Part shown: positions 27,407 through 36,532 of the stretch, one piece after another
Numbering within the stretch: position 1 is the stretch's first letter
Layout of the letters: each line of letters begins with the position of its first letter
Translations under genes and position numbers: made by a program
The notes under the pieces: generated by a model
Seen by the model: only the letters and a program-made list of their open reading frames with translations
What the model was told of the DNA's origin: nothing
The model's database searches: none
Origin: Chloracidobacterium validum
GTDB taxonomy: Bacteria > Acidobacteriota > Blastocatellia > Chloracidobacteriales > Chloracidobacteriaceae
Length of the DNA stretch: 64,000 bases
Reading direction: 5' to 3'
Assembly (NCBI RefSeq): GCF_018304825.1
Contig: NZ_CP072649.1
Coordinates: 372,001-436,000, forward strand

Positions 27407-27935
27407 GAATCTCCATTGGCCCGAGGCCTTCGAGAAACTTATGAACCGCCTCAAGCTCAAACTTGGGGTCATCTGACTCGATACAGAGAAAAAAGCGACT
27501 CTGGGTGGCCTGCGAAAAACTCGGCACGCTGAACAGCGGATGGTGTGGCCGCGGGAGTCCATTCAGGGCCAGCATGGCCAGCACGCCCGTAAAGGCCGCA
27601 AAGGCCACCGTGCACTCGAACGTAATCGGAATGAACATCGGCCAGGCGTAAAGCGGCCGCCCGGCAATGTTCATCGGATAGTGAACCAAGTTGGCATAGA
27701 CCTGCATTCCGAACCCAACGCAGGCCCCCGTCAGTCCCGCAAAGAACACGATGCGCGAAATGGGGTTTTTGTGGTCGTGCATGGCGTCGGCGAGTTCTTC
27801 GATGGGAAAGGGCGAATAGGCGTCATACTTGCGATAGCCCGCGTCATGGGTTGCCCGTGCCGCCGCGACCAGTGCTGCCGGCGACGGAAACTCGGCTAAT
27901 ACCCCGTAGTAGCGAGGTCGGGTACTTGGCTTCAT
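27387..27935 (-). CDS. actD: alternative complex III subunit ActD (DUF3341)
   Basis: Membrane subunit of alternative complex III with two helices (about residues 58-82 and 97-122) and cytoplasmic ends. The opening YYGVLAEFPSPAALVAAARA and YDAYSPFPIEEL near 38-49 are the DUF3341 signature. The 182-residue length is normal. The start overlaps the actC stop by four bases (ATGA), so the two are coupled. Confidence 0.92.
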   Translation of the reverse strand: MKPSTRPRYYGVLAEFPSPAALVAAARATHDAGYRKYDAYSPFPIEELADAMHDHKNPISRIVFFAGLTGACVGFGMQVYANLVHYPMNIAGRPLYAWPMFIPITFECTVAFAAFTGVLAMLALNGLPRPHHPLFSVPSFSQATQSRFFLCIESDDPKFELEAVHKFLEGLGPMEIHDVENE

Positions 27936-29338
27936 GGTTTCGCCGCTCCTTTCTCCGGAGCGCCGCTCGCGCCCGGTAGCAGCATTTGCATTTCAGACAT
28001 CGAAATCACCGGCAAGAGTCGAATGAACAGGAACAAAAGCGTCAGGAAGAAGCCCATCGTGCCGATGTACAGGGTCCAGTCCCAGAACGTCCCGGCGTAG
28101 GTCCCCCAGCTCGACGGTAGGAACGTGCGGTGCAAGCTGACGACGATGATGACGTAGCGCTCCAGCCACATGCCGACGCTGACGAACATGGAAATCGTGA
28201 ACAGCCACCAACTGTTGCGCCGAATGCGTTTCGACCAAAGGAATTGCGGCGCGATGATGTTGCACACAATGAGTGCCACGTAGAGCGCCCAGTAGGGACC
28301 GAGAACGCGGTTGTGCACCATGAACTGCTCGTACTCGTTGGCGCTATACCAGCCGTAGAACAGCTCCATGATGTAGGCGTACCCGACCATGTTCCCCGTC
28401 ACGAGGGTAATGAGGCCCATGTTTTCGAGGTGCTTGTCGGTGATGAAGTCTTCCAGTCCGTAAACCCACCGCACGGGAATGGCCAGCGTGAGCACCATGG
28501 CGAACCCGGCATAGATGGCCCCGGCGACGAAGTACGGTGGGAAAAACGTGGCGTGCCAGCCCGGAATGATGGACACCGCGAAGTCAAAACTGACGATGGT
28601 GTGCACAGAAAGCACGAGCGGCGTCGAAAGACCAGCCAGCAACAGGTAAATGGACTCATACCGGTGCCAGTGCCGCGCTGAACCGCGCCATCCCAGCGAG
28701 AAAAACCCATAGACTGTTTTGGTGAACCAACCCCGGGCCCGGTCGCGCAGGGTCGCCAAGTCGGGGATCAACCCGACGTACCAGAACACCAACGACACAC
28801 TGGCGTAGGTCGAGACCGCGAACACGTCCCATTCGAGTGGACTGCGGAACTGGGGGAAATACATCCCCATCGTGTTTGGATAGGGAAACAGGAAGTAGGC
28901 ATACCACGGACGCCCCAGGTGCAGCACTGGAAACAGGCCGGCGCAGGCCACGGCGAAGAGCGTCATCGCTTCGGCAAACCGGTTGATCGAGGTCCGCCAC
29001 TTCTGGTGGAGCAGCAGTAGGATGGCCGAGATGAGCGTCCCGGCGTGACCGATGCCAATCCACCAGACGAAGTTGATGATGTCGAAGCCCCAGCCGACCC
29101 GGTTGTTGATGCCCCAGACCCCGACGCCCTTGTAAAGCAAGTAGCTAATCGAGCCGAGCATCATCATGAAAATCATGAAGGCGATGCCAAAGCCGACCAA
29201 CCAGCCAAAGGTCGTTCCACGAAACAGAACAATGGCGCTGATTTTTTCATTGATGCTGGCGTAGGTGTGCCCAGGGCCAATCACGGGCAACCGGCTGGTC
29301 GGCGACTGCGATGGTTCAAATGCGTTCGACTCAGGCAT
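27932..29338 (-). CDS. actC: alternative complex III subunit ActC (NrfD/PsrC-like)
   Basis: Large quinol-binding membrane subunit, about ten helices, 468 residues. Hallmarks include NNRVGWGFDIINFVWWIGIGH near the first third, SVHTIVSFDFAVSIIPGWH and FFPPYFVAGAIYAGFAM in the middle, and WLERYVIIVVSLHR near 395-408. The start at ATG 29338 is chosen; a TTG two codons upstream (29344) lies nearer to an AGGAG sequence and could be used instead. Located directly after actB, whose Fe-S domain faces it in known structures. Confidence 0.94.
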   Translation of the reverse strand: MPESNAFEPSQSPTSRLPVIGPGHTYASINEKISAIVLFRGTTFGWLVGFGIAFMIFMMMLGSISYLLYKGVGVWGINNRVGWGFDIINFVWWIGIGHAGTLISAILLLLHQKWRTSINRFAEAMTLFAVACAGLFPVLHLGRPWYAYFLFPYPNTMGMYFPQFRSPLEWDVFAVSTYASVSLVFWYVGLIPDLATLRDRARGWFTKTVYGFFSLGWRGSARHWHRYESIYLLLAGLSTPLVLSVHTIVSFDFAVSIIPGWHATFFPPYFVAGAIYAGFAMVLTLAIPVRWVYGLEDFITDKHLENMGLITLVTGNMVGYAYIMELFYGWYSANEYEQFMVHNRVLGPYWALYVALIVCNIIAPQFLWSKRIRRNSWWLFTISMFVSVGMWLERYVIIVVSLHRTFLPSSWGTYAGTFWDWTLYIGTMGFFLTLLFLFIRLLPVISMSEMQMLLPGASGAPEKGAAKP

Positions 29339-29362
29339 AGTCAAGCTCGCTCCTGTCGTTCA

Positions 29363-32300
29363 TCAGTGGCCTGGCGCATGTTCCCCACCTGGGGCCGCAG
29401 GCGTGCTGTCGCCATGTGGTTTCGTATCGTGTCCACCGTGTCCGCTCCCGTGACCGGCCGATTTCTTCCGCGCCGGCGCTAAATCGGGATGGACGTTGCG
29501 CACTTTGGCCAAGTAAGACGTGCGCGGGCGAACGTTGAGTTCAGCCAGCAACCCGTAGTTGGTTGGTTCTTTGCGCAACTGGGCAATCTGGCTGGTCGGG
29601 TCGTTGATGTCGCCAAAGATGATGGCCTGGGTCGGACACACTGCCTGGCAAGCCGTAATCACCTCGCCGTCGCGAATGCGCCGGTCTTCCTTTTCGGCTT
29701 CGATGCGCGCCGCGTTGATGCGCTGAATGCAGTAGGTGCACTTTTCCATGACACCACGGGTCCGCACGGTCACGTCTGGATTGCGTCCCAGCTTCAGCAC
29801 CGGCGTGTCGTAGTCGGAGTAGTGAAGGAAGTTGAACCGCCGCACTTTGTAAGGACAGTTGTTGGCGCAGTACTTCGTCCCAACGCACCGGTTGTAGGTC
29901 ATTTCGTTGATGCCTTCGGGGCTGTGCGTTGTCGCGGCCACCGGACACACCAACTCACAGGGCGCCATCTCGCAGTGCTGGCACATCACCGGCTGCAAGT
30001 GCAGCGCGAGGTTGGGATCGGTGGGGTCGCCGGCGTAGTACTGGTCAATCCGAATCCAGTGCATTTCACGCTCGCGCAGCACTTCGGCCTTGCCGACGAT
30101 GGGGATGTTGTTTTCCGCCGTGCAGGCAACCACGCAGGCCTGGCAGCCAGTGCACACATTCATGTCCACGACCATGCCCCAGGCGTAACCTTGGCTGTAG
30201 TCGTCCGGCGGCTCGAACAAGGTCAGCTTGCGGGCCTTCGGGTCATCGAACTCAGTGCGCGCAAACTGCGGGTCGGACAGGTATTCCGCCAGCGTGGCTT
30301 CCCGGACGAGCTGCCGCCGCTCGAACGCGCCGGCCGCTTCGATTTCCCAGTGCATCTGGGTGCAGGCCAACCGCGCCGTTTCAGTGGTCTTGGTGACGGT
30401 GGCTCCGCTGGCCATCCAAAGCGTGTCGGCGGCCCGGAGCAGGTTGGCGTTGAAGCCAGCGCCGTTGCCGACGCTGCCGGCGCGTTCACGTCCATAGCCT
30501 AGGTGAAGCGTCACCGTGTCGTCCGGGTGCCCGGGAATGATGAGCGCCGCGCCGCGCACCTTGCGCCCACCAATGGCGACTTCAACGACTGCGTAAGGGT
30601 CAGTGTCATGCGTGCGAACCACACCGAGCTGCGCACCCGTGCGCGGTGACATAATCACCGCGTTGTCCCAGGTCAGCTTCGTCCGTGGCTTGGGCGTTTC
30701 CTGAAGCCAACCGTTGTTGGCAAAACGACCATCGTAAATTGTCGGGTCGGGTCGGAACACGACTTCAAGGCCGCTGCCGGTGGGCGCTGGCAGGGTCGCC
30801 AGCGCCTGGGCGACATTGCTGGTGAGCGTGACCTCGACCGGTTTGAATGCCGAATCGGCGAGATGTCCATCGTGGAGGGTGCGCCGCCAGGTCTTGTCAA
30901 AATCGGTTTGTAACCCGACAGCGTTGCGTCCCACACGGACCGCACCGCTGACATTCGGCTCGAAAGACCGCCCGGACTTCAGTTGGGCCAAATTTCGCTG
31001 CCAGAAGTCGCGGACGATTTCATCACTGTTTTGGTTGAACTCGTCCAGAAAGGCCGCCAGGAGTTCGAGCGGCGATTTGGTTTCCTTGTAAAGCGGTGCG
31101 ATGAGCGGCTGCTGAACGGAAACCGTGCCGTCGTGGGCGCGCGCGTCACCCCAGGTCTCAAGGAAGTGCGACGCAGGAATGTGCCAGTGGCAGCGCGCTG
31201 AAGTCTCATCGAAATACAGGCTGAGATGAGCTGAAAACTTGACTTTCTGAAGTCCGCCGGCAAAGTCAACGTCGGCGGCCGCGGTGTACGCTGGATTGCC
31301 GTCGAGGATGATCAGTGTGTCCACCGCTCCGGCATGCATCTCGGCCGTGAGTTGGCGAAACTCGGCTTCCTGGTCGGTTGGTCTGGCTTCCGGCGAATCC
31401 GTGTACTCCAGCGTCTTGCCGACGTTGCCGAGCTTGGCATTGATGGCATGGGCCAGGCAGTGAAGTGCGGCCGGCTGGTAATCGCCAACGAGGAACAGGC
31501 TCTTTCCGGCGTGTTCCTGAAGGTCTTTGACCAGTGTCGCCACAAACTTGGCATGGGCCGCGGGCGCCTCTGCCGGCCGTCCGGTTTCAATCCCAAGCCC
31601 GACGGCCACGGCGTTGGCGATGGCAATCAGTTCACTCGGCCGCACCGCGATGCGGTGGTCGGCAACGGTGCCGGAGGCTGTCGGCGTGCATTCGACCATG
31701 TACAGCCGCGCCATCTGCTTCGTTGCGGCTTGCCCAAGGCGGGCGCGACGACGGCGGCTGAAATCGTGGGCGTGGCGAACGTTGCCCGGCCCGGCGGCGA
31801 GAAAATCCGCGTCAAAGGCCGCCACGACATCGGCGGCTTCAAACCGATACTGGGTGGCCACGGCGCGCCCAAAGGCCAGTTTGGCACCGGCGCGGGCGTG
31901 GTCACGACCGCATGGTTCGTACTGTATCCACTTGGCCTTTGGAAAGGCGGCCAGAATGCGCTGAAGTTGCGCGCCCAACGTCGGCGATGTAACGGTTTCC
32001 GTCAATATCCGCAGCCCGGCGCCCTGATTGGCGCGGTGCTGGTCAAGCGTCTTGCGCAAGTCGCGCAGAAATGTGTCATAGGGGCGAGCGTCGCCATAGT
32101 AGCGCGTCGTTTGCGAGCGTTCGGGGTCGTAGAGCGTCAGAATGGCAGCCTGGGCAAAGAGGTCAGTCGCTCCCAAACTGGCCGGGTGATCGGGGTTGCC
32201 CTCGATTTTGGTGGGCCGCCCCATGTGGCTTTCAACCAGAACCCCAGTCGTCATGCCGCTCATGCTAAAGCTCGAAGCGTAGAACAGCGGCTTGCCGGGC

Positions 32301-32587
32301 ACGATTTCCTCCGGCGCTTTGACATACGGCACAATCTTGCCGTCGTCTGGGTAAGCGCTGCAGGCCGTCAATCCGGCCAGACCGAATGACGCTCCCATGA
32401 TTTTGAGGAAGTGTCGCCGGTCGAGCGCATCGCCGAGCAGGGATGCTTGGCGCGGGAAAGTTTCTGCCAGCGCGGCCTGCGCGGCTGGGTCGGCGAGCAG
32501 GCGCTCGATGCCGCGCCAGTGCGCTGGCTCTGGAACGTCGGCGGCCGGTGGCATGGGGACGGATGAACGTGTCGAATGGTCGGTCAT
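29363..32587 (-). CDS. actB: alternative complex III subunit ActB (iron-sulfur protein)
   Basis: Large peripheral subunit, 1074 residues. The N-terminal two thirds resemble molybdopterin oxidoreductases but in this family bind no molybdopterin; the C-terminal third is a multi-cluster ferredoxin domain with [11 protein letters not shown] near 805, [14 protein letters not shown] near 870, [12 protein letters not shown] near 900, and CTYC plus CQAVCP near 950-985. A twin-arginine-like segment [20 protein letters not shown] near residue 56-75 suggests Tat export. Start at ATG 32587 (MTDHS); the open frame continues upstream over actA but that part is a shadow. The His/Gly-rich C-terminus is typical. 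Confidence 0.94.
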   Translation of the reverse strand: MTDHSTRSSVPMPPAADVPEPAHWRGIERLLADPAAQAALAETFPRQASLLGDALDRRHFLKIMGASFGLAGLTACSAYPDDGKIVPYVKAPEEIVPGKPLFYASSFSMSGMTTGVLVESHMGRPTKIEGNPDHPASLGATDLFAQAAILTLYDPERSQTTRYYGDARPYDTFLRDLRKTLDQHRANQGAGLRILTETVTSPTLGAQLQRILAAFPKAKWIQYEPCGRDHARAGAKLAFGRAVATQYRFEAADVVAAFDADFLAAGPGNVRHAHDFSRRRRARLGQAATKQMARLYMVECTPTASGTVADHRIAVRPSELIAIANAVAVGLGIETGRPAEAPAAHAKFVATLVKDLQEHAGKSLFLVGDYQPAALHCLAHAINAKLGNVGKTLEYTDSPEARPTDQEAEFRQLTAEMHAGAVDTLIILDGNPAYTAAADVDFAGGLQKVKFSAHLSLYFDETSARCHWHIPASHFLETWGDARAHDGTVSVQQPLIAPLYKETKSPLELLAAFLDEFNQNSDEIVRDFWQRNLAQLKSGRSFEPNVSGAVRVGRNAVGLQTDFDKTWRRTLHDGHLADSAFKPVEVTLTSNVAQALATLPAPTGSGLEVVFRPDPTIYDGRFANNGWLQETPKPRTKLTWDNAVIMSPRTGAQLGVVRTHDTDPYAVVEVAIGGRKVRGAALIIPGHPDDTVTLHLGYGRERAGSVGNGAGFNANLLRAADTLWMASGATVTKTTETARLACTQMHWEIEAAGAFERRQLVREATLAEYLSDPQFARTEFDDPKARKLTLFEPPDDYSQGYAWGMVVDMNVCTGCQACVVACTAENNIPIVGKAEVLREREMHWIRIDQYYAGDPTDPNLALHLQPVMCQHCEMAPCELVCPVAATTHSPEGINEMTYNRCVGTKYCANNCPYKVRRFNFLHYSDYDTPVLKLGRNPDVTVRTRGVMEKCTYCIQRINAARIEAEKEDRRIRDGEVITACQAVCPTQAIIFGDINDPTSQIAQLRKEPTNYGLLAELNVRPRTSYLAKVRNVHPDLAPARKKSAGHGSGHGGHDTKPHGDSTPAAPGGEHAPGH

Positions 32588-32598
32588 GGCGTCGCGCT

Positions 32599-33267
32599 TT
32601 AGTGGTGACAAGTCGAGCAACTCGTGAGTTTGCGAGCTGGTTCGATGTTGTATTCCCGGACGAGACGCGCACCCAGACTGGCTTGCGTTTCGCCTATATC
32701 TTCTGGCTTCCACGTCATGTTGAAGACCTGATCGCGCGGGCGGATGTGTTGCGCCGGGTTGCGGTGGCAGCTCAGGCACCACTCCATCGTGTGCGGCTGG
32801 TCTTTGTAGATGAGCTGCATCTGATCCACTCGCCCGTGGCACGACACGCACCCAATGCCCTTTTGCACGTGAACGCCGTGATTGAAATAGACGTAGTCGC
32901 CAAGGTTGTGAACGCGATTCCACTCCAGTGCCTGCCCGGACTTCCAACTGGCGCGCACCGGTTCGAGCATCGGCGCGCCGAACCAAATTTGCTGGTGACA
33001 GTTCATGCAGGTCGAAATCGGAGGCACGTTGGCGAATGCGGAATGCTCAACCGAGGTGTGGCAGTAACGGCATTCGATGCCAAGCCCGGCCACATGGTGC
33101 TGATGGCTGAACTGCACGGGCTGGGGCAGGGCGATACCGACATTGGTCACATTCGATGAGCGGTTGATTTCAAGGAGCAGCCACGCACCGAACCCGATGA
33201 TGAACACGGCGCCGAAGATCGAAACCTTCGCAATGGTGTTCATACTGCGGTGGAAATGTTGAGCCAT
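32599..33267 (-). CDS. actA: alternative complex III subunit ActA (pentaheme cytochrome c)
   Basis: Membrane-anchored periplasmic cytochrome with five CXXCH motifs (CRYCH, CMNCH, CVSCH, CLSCH, CSTCH) in 222 residues. A single N-terminal helix lies at about residues 14-34. It is the first gene of the respiratory operon. The start at 33267 has a GAGGGG ribosome site six bases upstream, which decides it against an open frame running back to 33330. Five hemes match characterised ActA proteins. Confidence 0.94.
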   Translation of the reverse strand: MAQHFHRSMNTIAKVSIFGAVFIIGFGAWLLLEINRSSNVTNVGIALPQPVQFSHQHHVAGLGIECRYCHTSVEHSAFANVPPISTCMNCHQQIWFGAPMLEPVRASWKSGQALEWNRVHNLGDYVYFNHGVHVQKGIGCVSCHGRVDQMQLIYKDQPHTMEWCLSCHRNPAQHIRPRDQVFNMTWKPEDIGETQASLGARLVREYNIEPARKLTSCSTCHH

Positions 33268-33742
33268 ATCAAACCCCTCTATCGCGCGCTGCCACGCTCC
33301 CTGGTCGTCGCCAAAACCTTCCCCATCCACCGAACCGGAGACAGGCGCGATGGGTGGTCATGGGGCACGGCTTTCCGATCTGGGGCGTGGTCACTTCGGT
33401 CAGGGTGGCAATCGAGTCGTCTGCTCCCGCTATCGCACTGCGCGATGGCAATTCGGGGGGAATCACAAACGGGGCGGACGCTCGAAACGTCATTCACATA
33501 AGATAAACGTACTGTTTCGCACGCTCAGCGGTTACAGCAGGATGGCGGGGAGTTCGCTCAGGCTACCGACGAAGCATTGACTTCGTGCGCTGTCATACGA
33601 AGTGTCGCTAATCTAGCGTGTTCTTTCGAACATTCCAAGCCCTTTTTGTACGTTTTCTCCCAAAATGACCCGCCCACCGGGCCGGCGGGTCAGTCGCCAT
33701 TGCCCCGGCGCGTTCTGCGTCGAGAGCTAACTTCCCGTCGAA
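33268..33742. promoter_or_regulatory. intergenic region upstream of the act/cta operon
   Basis: A 475-base gap between the actA start and the bshA stop, both genes on the minus strand. It must contain the promoter for the 15 kb respiratory operon and the end of the bshA transcript. The stretch around 33490-33530 is locally AT-richer than its surroundings and is the most likely promoter zone, but I cannot point to convincing -35 and -10 boxes. Short open frames here (33269-33497 on the minus strand, 33350-33580 on the plus strand) look non-coding. Confidence 0.5.
33662..33692 (-). terminator. hairpin after bshA
   Basis: A perfect nine-base stem, TGACCCGCC (33666-33674) pairing with GGCGGGTCA (33684-33692), with a nine-base loop. 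Read on the minus strand it is followed by TTTTG, a short T run. It lies 50 bases after the bshA stop and probably ends the bshA-rsmB transcript before the act promoter. Confidence 0.6.
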
Positions 33743-34894
33743 CTAACGCTTACGGTCAGCCCGGAACCGCTCCAGGATTCGCCCGTAGTAGGCTTCGTAA
33801 CGGGAAATGATGTCATTGGCATTGAAGGTTTCCACCGCAACCCGCCGGCAGGCGCGGCGCATGTGGGCGCGCAGGGCATCGTCGGTCAGGATGCGCTGGG
33901 CGTGGTCAGCCATGGCTTGGATGTCGCCGACCTCAGCCAAAAAACCGGTTTCGCCTGGCGTGACGAGTTCGGGCAGTCCGCCGGTACAACTGGCAATCAC
34001 CGGAACTTCACATGCCATGGCTTCAAGCGCGGCCAGTCCAAAGGATTCCGACTCGCTGGGCAGCAGCAGGGCGTCGGCAATCGAAAGGTAAGCTGGAATA
34101 TCCGGTTGCTTGCCGACGAAATGAACGCGGTTGGCAACGCCCTTCTGCCGCGCCAGCCACTGCGCTTGAGCGCGCTCTGGGCCGTCGCCCACCATGACCA
34201 AGTGTGCCGGGAGTTGGCGACTGAGTCGTGCCAGGATGCGAATGCAGTCCGTTGTGCGTTTGACAGCGCGGAAGTTAGACACGTGAACGAGCAGGGGTTC
34301 TTCAGGCTTGGCGAAGGTAGCGCGAAGGGCCGGGTTCTCAACCCGCCGGTACGTCTGGCTGTTGATGAAGTTGGGAATGACCTCGATCGGTGTGTCTGCG
34401 CAAATATCAAACTCGCGGCAGGTTTCGGCGCGCAGGTACTCCGAGACCGACGTCACCCCGTCGCTTTGTCGGATGGCAAACCGCGTGATGGGCAAGTAAG
34501 ACCGATCCGTGCCAACCAGGGTGATGTCCGTGCCATGTAGGGTGGTGATGAACGGCACGGGGCGGCTGTCCTTGAGCATTTCCCGCGCCAGAAAAGCACT
34601 GACCGAATGGGGAATCGCGTAATGGACGTGCAGCAGGTCCAGCTCGTATTCCAGCGCCACCTCGGCCATGCGCACCGCCAGCGCCAAGGCATAGGGGGCG
34701 GTGTCAAACAGCGCGTAGTTGGTAGCCTCGACTTCGTGAAAGCGCATGAGGTCGGGCATGCGGGTGAGGCGCAGCGGCAGTGTCGCGCAGATAAAGTGGA
34801 CTTCGTGGCCCCGTGCGGCAAGTTCCAGTCCAAGTTCAGACGCAACGACACCACTTCCGCCATAGGACGAATAACAGGTAATGCCAATCTTCAA
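33743..34894 (-). CDS. bshA: N-acetyl-alpha-D-glucosaminyl L-malate synthase
   Basis: GT4 enzyme that joins UDP-GlcNAc and L-malate, the first step of bacillithiol synthesis. The 383-residue protein opens with GITCYSSYGGSGVVASELG, and has HVHYAIPHSVSAFLA near 95-109 and TTLHGTDITLVG near 127-138, all close to Bacillus-type BshA as I recall it, plus SESESFGLAALEAMACEVPV near 280. The start is TTG 34894, supported by GGAGGA about nine bases upstream. BshB and BshC are not in the window. It lies 32 bases after rsmB on the same strand. Confidence 0.85.
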   Translation of the reverse strand: MKIGITCYSSYGGSGVVASELGLELAARGHEVHFICATLPLRLTRMPDLMRFHEVEATNYALFDTAPYALALAVRMAEVALEYELDLLHVHYAIPHSVSAFLAREMLKDSRPVPFITTLHGTDITLVGTDRSYLPITRFAIRQSDGVTSVSEYLRAETCREFDICADTPIEVIPNFINSQTYRRVENPALRATFAKPEEPLLVHVSNFRAVKRTTDCIRILARLSRQLPAHLVMVGDGPERAQAQWLARQKGVANRVHFVGKQPDIPAYLSIADALLLPSESESFGLAALEAMACEVPVIASCTGGLPELVTPGETGFLAEVGDIQAMADHAQRILTDDALRAHMRRACRRVAVETFNANDIISRYEAYYGRILERFRADRKR

Positions 34895-34926
34895 AGCGAC
34901 TGTTCCTCCGCAGAGACGCCGAGGGG

Positions 34927-36504
34927 CTACTGGGCACGGCGCAGGCGGGCGGCAAAAAAGCCATCCGTGTTGTCCTGGTCGGGCCAGAGCCGCAGAAAGC
35001 CTTCACCGGTCAAGGCGCTACCGGCGTCGGATGGGGGGGCGACTTCAAAGTGCCGGTGGTGTTTGAGAAAGGTTCGCAAGACTTCTTCACCTTCACGAGC
35101 TTCGAGCGAGCACACGGCGTAGAGGAGTGTGCCACCTGGTTTGACAACCTGAGCGGCGTTCCAGAGCAGCTTGGTTTGAAGCCCCGCAAATTCAGCGAGC
35201 TTGCGCAAGGTGAGCCGCCACTTGATTTCTGGATGCCGGCGAAGCGTGCCGGTGCCAGAGCAGGGCGCGTCGAGTAGCACCGCATCAAAAGAATCAGGGA
35301 ACAGCGAAAACGGCAGTTTTTTGCGGGAGCGACGGTGGTCGGCTGTTGAAATCAGTTGGCTTGACGTGGCATCGGCGACATAGCACCGGGCGATTTTGAC
35401 ACCCAGCCGGGCCAGGTTTTGCTCCATGGCGGCTACTCGGTGGGGGTGTACGTCAAGCGCCGTAATCCCGCCTTGGTTCTGCATGAGGGCGGCGAGTTGG
35501 GCGGTTTTACCACCCGGCGCGGCGCACATGTCGAGCACCCGTTGCCCCGGTTGGACGCCGAGCCAGCGGGTGACGTGTTGTGAGCCGGCATCCTGGACAT
35601 ACACCGTCCCATTGGTAATGAAAGGACCGAGTGCGGCTAGGTTCCCGCCAGTCACTTCGTAGCTGGTGGCCAGGCCGGCGACCGGCTGGAGGGTGAGTCC
35701 GGCGGCTTCGAGTGCCATCCGCGTTGCCGTGGGCGACTCCCGAAGCGGATTGAGCCAGATGAAGGTTGGCGGCGGCGCGTTGTTGGCCAGTGCAATGCAG
35801 GTGGCGCGCGTCTCGCCTAGCGCCCGTGCCCAGTGATGAAGCAGCCAGGCTGGGTGGGATAGTTCCGTCTCCCGGTCGGCGATGGTGGCGGCTTCGGCCC
35901 GCGGGGGCAGTGACGGTGTGACCGATTTGCGGCGTACCCGTTTGGACGGCACCGGCGGTGGCGTCGGTTTTTTGAGAATACGCCGGACAGGTGCCAGTTT
36001 CTCCTCGTTGACGCCACGTTGCCGCAGGATTTCGCGCAAGATGGCATTGACGAATCCGGCAGCATGCGTTGTTTCTGATGACTGCTTGACGAGCTCGACC
36101 GCGTCATGGACGACCGCAAAAGGTGGTGTCCGGGTCAGAAATGTAACTTGATACAACCCCATGCGGAGTGAGGTGCGCACGGCCGGATCCAAACTGGCAA
36201 GGTCGCGGCCCGTGTGTTCGCTGATTTGGGCATCCAGCTTGGCGCGCCACCGGAGTACGCCCATTACAATCTCGGTGGCAAGGCGGCGGTCGGCATCCCG
36301 CTGGTCTGGGGCGCTGGATGGTGGCAGGCGGGCAAATGCTGCATCGAGGGCTTCGTTTGACCAGGCATCGTCAGTTTCAACACGCAGTAGGGCCATAAAT
36401 GCCGCGCGCCGGGCCTGGCTGACTTCCCGCCGTGGCTCGCCCATTGCGGTGGTAGCCGGCTGCCGTGTGTCAGCTACTTCTGGCGTGGGAACCCGAACAC
36501 TCAT
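34927..36504 (-). CDS. rsmB: 16S rRNA (cytosine-967-C5)-methyltransferase
   Basis: Methylates C967 of 16S rRNA. The 525-residue protein has an N-terminal NusB-like RNA-binding domain (about residues 35-165) and a C-terminal Rossmann methyltransferase with CAAPGGKTAQLAAL near 335, LLDAPCSGTGTLRRHPEIKW near 435 and a second cysteine motif YAVCSLEAREGEEV near 475. Compared with E. coli RsmB it has an added low-complexity linker between the domains (about 175-225). Start at 36504 has AAGG six bases upstream; ATG 36510 is an alternative. Confidence 0.93.
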   Translation of the reverse strand: MSVRVPTPEVADTRQPATTAMGEPRREVSQARRAAFMALLRVETDDAWSNEALDAAFARLPPSSAPDQRDADRRLATEIVMGVLRWRAKLDAQISEHTGRDLASLDPAVRTSLRMGLYQVTFLTRTPPFAVVHDAVELVKQSSETTHAAGFVNAILREILRQRGVNEEKLAPVRRILKKPTPPPVPSKRVRRKSVTPSLPPRAEAATIADRETELSHPAWLLHHWARALGETRATCIALANNAPPPTFIWLNPLRESPTATRMALEAAGLTLQPVAGLATSYEVTGGNLAALGPFITNGTVYVQDAGSQHVTRWLGVQPGQRVLDMCAAPGGKTAQLAALMQNQGGITALDVHPHRVAAMEQNLARLGVKIARCYVADATSSQLISTADHRRSRKKLPFSLFPDSFDAVLLDAPCSGTGTLRRHPEIKWRLTLRKLAEFAGLQTKLLWNAAQVVKPGGTLLYAVCSLEAREGEEVLRTFLKHHRHFEVAPPSDAGSALTGEGFLRLWPDQDNTDGFFAARLRRAQ

Positions 36505-36532
36505 GTGCATCCTTGCGATCTCGAAAAAAACC

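Noticed and set aside
29489-30502. 337-codon open frame on the plus strand opposite actB
   Set aside because: Overlaps the ferredoxin-like end of actB, whose cysteine motifs are clear; the plus-strand frame has no support.
32588-32986. N-terminal extension of actB over actA
   Set aside because: The open frame continues 133 codons upstream but is a shadow of actA, and ATG 32587 gives the expected actB start.
33480-33530. Sigma-70 promoter for the act operon
   Set aside because: The region is somewhat AT-rich on the minus strand, but no pair of boxes with good spacing could be supported.
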